Of a stretch of DNA of 35,581 bases, positions 33,802 to 35,581 are shown one piece after another. Numbering within the stretch: the stretch's first letter is position 1; the number at the start of each line of letters is the position of its first letter. A program made the position numbers and the translations under genes. The notes beneath the pieces are model-generated. The model saw only the letters and a program-made list of their open reading frames with translations. It was not told the DNA's origin and did not search any database. Source of the stretch: Caldilineaceae bacterium (GTDB lineage: Bacteria; Chloroflexota; Anaerolineae; Caldilineales; Caldilineaceae); the NCBI GenBank assembly GCA_019637645.1, contig JAHBVH010000086.1, forward strand, positions 1-35,581. Reading direction: 5' to 3'.

Positions 33802-34865
33802 GCGTCCTCCTTCACAAACAGTGCGGATATGAAATTGTGCTCACCAGCTTAGCCTATAGGTGTCCCTTTACAGGCGAGGGGAAGCGATCATACACCCTGT
33901 TGCGCTGATGAAGCTGACTGGTTGCGGCTCCTGCCCATTGTGCGGGCTTTCGTTTCGATCACATAGAAAACAACATACTCCCCTTGCGGCGGTATAGATC
34001 CCGTGCCGATTCCTCTGCTAGGCGACTTAGCGTAGTATCTTTCTATTGCCGATCGAGCAATAAAAGGATGCGCGGAGCGAATGCGGGCCGGAATCTATTC
34101 GGATTGGGTGGTGTGGGCGAGAGTGGTAGAAAGTAGCAATACCGCGAAAGCAGCGCCGACTACACAATCAGGCCGACTACCCTCAGTGGCTACACTAGCT
34201 GCCTACTTGCAACTAATTCCCGCAAAAACGGTAGAGCCGGTATTCATAATGGTTGCGGAGCAACGGATGTATGGCGCCAGGCGGGCGCGCTACATGCGCC
34301 TTCGCAATGCTAGCCCCAGATACCTCACTGGTGGAGCACAGTGTCAAATGCCTCAGGTGTCAAATGCTTCAAGATTGGCTTGGCCTGTATTGGAGCGATC
34401 TGGCAGACTAACTATGGTTGATTGTACTGAAAAATCCTATTGCTGTCAATGCGCCCATTGGCTCTACGTGGGCGCTGTCGAATGAAAGTTTGTCAAGTGA
34501 TCTTTCTTCCAAAATTTCGTTGTAAAGGGCCATTGATGGGCCGCCGCCGACCGCTGATCCTCCCTTGGACGTAATCACGCTAAGAATAATTTGGTAACAG
34601 ATTCGCTCTTTGGTATTATCACCTAGGTCGTATGCTCAACCGGTAAAGCTTCGCCCACTCATTGCTACAGGAGCTGTGCAGTTAGTTACCTCGCCGCTTG
34701 CTTCAGCAGCGCATTGCCCTTTTGCACAACATCATCCCTCCCGATCAGGATCAGGATGGTATCTGTGATGCAGAGAAGTTGACGGAGCTTTCTATCGTAG
34801 GTAGTATACGCACTTTATTTTGGAGGAACTGAGTCGTTCATATCCACGAGAGTGATAACGCAACT
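33802..34865. other. About 1 kb without a convincing gene
   Basis: The region holds the upstream side of the EF-G-like gene and unassigned sequence. A plus-strand frame of 134 codons (34081-34485) has irregular composition, no ribosome site and no recognisable motif. A frame near 34700-34790 reads IIPPDQDQDGICDAEKL, resembling a calcium-binding type 3 repeat, but has no start and stops at 34830. The composition and scattered fragments suggest decayed coding sequence. Confidence 0.5.
34341..34372 (+). repeat. Tandem 16-bp direct repeat in the gene-poor stretch
   Basis: GTGTCAAATGCCTCAG and GTGTCAAATGCTTCAA abut directly and match at 14 of 16 positions. No function is apparent. Confidence 0.55.
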
Positions 34866-35581
34866 GTGAGCGCAACGAATCAACTGCTTATTGTCCCCCC
34901 CTCCCAGCGTACACCATCCACATCCATACCAGAAATTCGTCTTTTGCTGGTTTGTCAGGCCGAAGGGTTACAAAGTCGTTATTCTGAGCTGAGCACGGAA
35001 GACAGCGGCTTAACCGCGCAAGGTTGGGAACAGACGAATCTATTGGCGGCGTGGATCGCCACCCATGAAAAAGTCGATGTGTTGGTGAGCGCCCCTCAAT
35101 TACGGAGTCGCTTGACTGCGCAACGGATCGGGCAAGTGGTGGGAAAAACAGTGGCTGTCAACCGCGATCTGCCCTATCATGCGCGGGTGGGGAATAGTTC
35201 TTCCACGAACAGCGACCGTCATTATCTGCTCTGGCCTTTACATCAACAAGAACAATTTACCGAGAAAGAAAAATACGATCGCTTTCGGCAAACGCTCGTT
35301 GAGGCGGTCCAAAAGTTAATTCAGGAGCATTGGGGCAAGACGCTGCTGCTCGTCCTGGATGGCAATGCCATTGCCACACTCTTGGTTACCTTTTGTCAAG
35401 GTAGCAATATTGCCTTCTCTGTGAATCATACCAGCATTGCCGAAGTCAATTGGCACGCTGGCGAATGGTCTATTGTCTATACAAATCGGTTGGAGCATAA
35501 TTTGGCACCGGCACTGGCTGTGCCGACCACAACTACTGCCGTTGCGGATGCTGCCGTCGATTCCAAAGATGCGGATTTGTT
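34866..35581 (+). CDS. Histidine-phosphatase-fold protein lacking both catalytic histidines (3' end outside window)
   Basis: The frame is open from GTG 34866 to the window edge (at least 238 residues). It follows the phosphoglycerate mutase-like histidine phosphatase pattern: beta-1 LLLVCQAEG where active members have LLLVRHGE, then LTAQGWEQTNLLAAWI, VLVSAPQLRSRLTAQRIG (family SSPLxRAxxTA), a helical insert, LLLVLDGNAIATLL where active members have VSHGGxIxxLL, and HTSIAEVNW near the end. The phosphorylated His is Gln, its neighbouring Arg is Cys, and the second His is Asp, so catalysis is not expected. A Thr/Ala/Asp-rich tail begins before the window edge. An in-frame stop at 34830-34832 limits the start; the ribosome site is weak. 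Confidence 0.65.
   Translation, partial: MSATNQLLIVPPSQRTPSTSIPEIRLLLVCQAEGLQSRYSELSTEDSGLTAQGWEQTNLLAAWIATHEKVDVLVSAPQLRSRLTAQRIGQVVGKTVAVNRDLPYHARVGNSSSTNSDRHYLLWPLHQQEQFTEKEKYDRFRQTLVEAVQKLIQEHWGKTLLLVLDGNAIATLLVTFCQGSNIAFSVNHTSIAEVNWHAGEWSIVYTNRLEHNLAPALAVPTTTTAVADAAVDSKDADL

Noticed and set aside
34081..34485. 134-codon plus-strand frame in the gene-poor stretch
   Set aside because: Composition is irregular, there is no ribosome site or recognisable motif, and it contains a tandem 16-bp repeat.
34690..34832. Calcium-binding type 3 repeat protein (DQDQDGICDAE)
   Set aside because: Only one short motif with no start codon, signal peptide or repeats; at most a remnant.
1..35581. tRNA or rRNA genes, CRISPR arrays, integrase or intact insertion sequence
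   Set aside because: Reading both strands gave no cloverleaf with a TTCGANNC arm, no spaced repeat array and no transposase or integrase motif. Repeats found are short and local or dispersed palindromes.

Overview
The window looks like a chromosomal segment of a Chloroflexota (Chloroflexi) bacterium. This is inferred from gene types, not from a marker gene: a stand-alone EF-G-2-type factor, a giant ATPase/TPR/BTAD regulator, DUF5317 and Os1348-like proteins, and a compact two-domain NAD synthetase. Base composition is moderately GC-rich. Shine-Dalgarno sites are mostly AGAGG, GAGG or AAGGAGG, about 5 nt before the start. No rRNA, tRNA, CRISPR array or intact insertion sequence was seen.

Layout. 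(1) 1-9401 is a housekeeping stretch: uvrA (+), a phytanoyl-CoA dioxygenase-like gene and nadE (-), a truncated PIN-toxin remnant, a type II pantothenate kinase (+), a radical SAM protein (+) and a 29-codon membrane peptide gene (+). (2) 9411-15720 holds two tandem copies of one module: a C39-like secreted protein gene and a beta-propeller lipoprotein gene, divergent from the 5' stub of a SARP/AfsR-type regulator. Copy 1 carries an in-frame stop and two apparent frameshifts. Copy 2 has a C39-like gene without its catalytic-His end. Both regulators are stubs, each preceded by two abutting 11-bp direct repeats exactly 77 bp before its ATG. (3) 15938-21684 is a four-gene minus-strand run: trmB, a type III-like helicase, a type III-like DNA methyltransferase and a small SAM methyltransferase, closed by a perfect 19-bp hairpin. 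(4) 21942-27997 is a signalling-type locus on the plus strand: an ATPase/TPR/BTAD regulator, a 40-codon hydrophobic peptide gene with a strong ribosome binding site, a DUF5317 membrane protein translationally coupled to an Os1348-like protein, and a sensorless histidine kinase. Short direct repeats flank the peptide gene. (5) 27977-31682 holds TfoX-N protein, a CtBP-like 2-hydroxyacid dehydrogenase and an APH-fold kinase in one minus-strand run, with a second dehydrogenase divergent from it. (6) 31735-33801 is an EF-G-2-type factor. (7) About 1 kb without a convincing gene follows, then a histidine-phosphatase-fold protein, cut by the window end, in which both catalytic histidines are replaced.

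A family of short intergenic palindromes (core CTGACAGGTTT / AAACCTGTCAG) occurs in four clear copies and one variant; at 3283 it lies where a bidirectional terminator is expected.

The best candidate for an undescribed system is region 4, which resembles a peptide-signalling locus (TPR regulator, short hydrophobic peptide, membrane protein, kinase) without matching agr, Rgg/SHP or PlcR/PapR in sequence. Second is the duplicated and decaying C39/propeller/SARP module in region 2. All functional statements here are by motif recognition; no database search was run.
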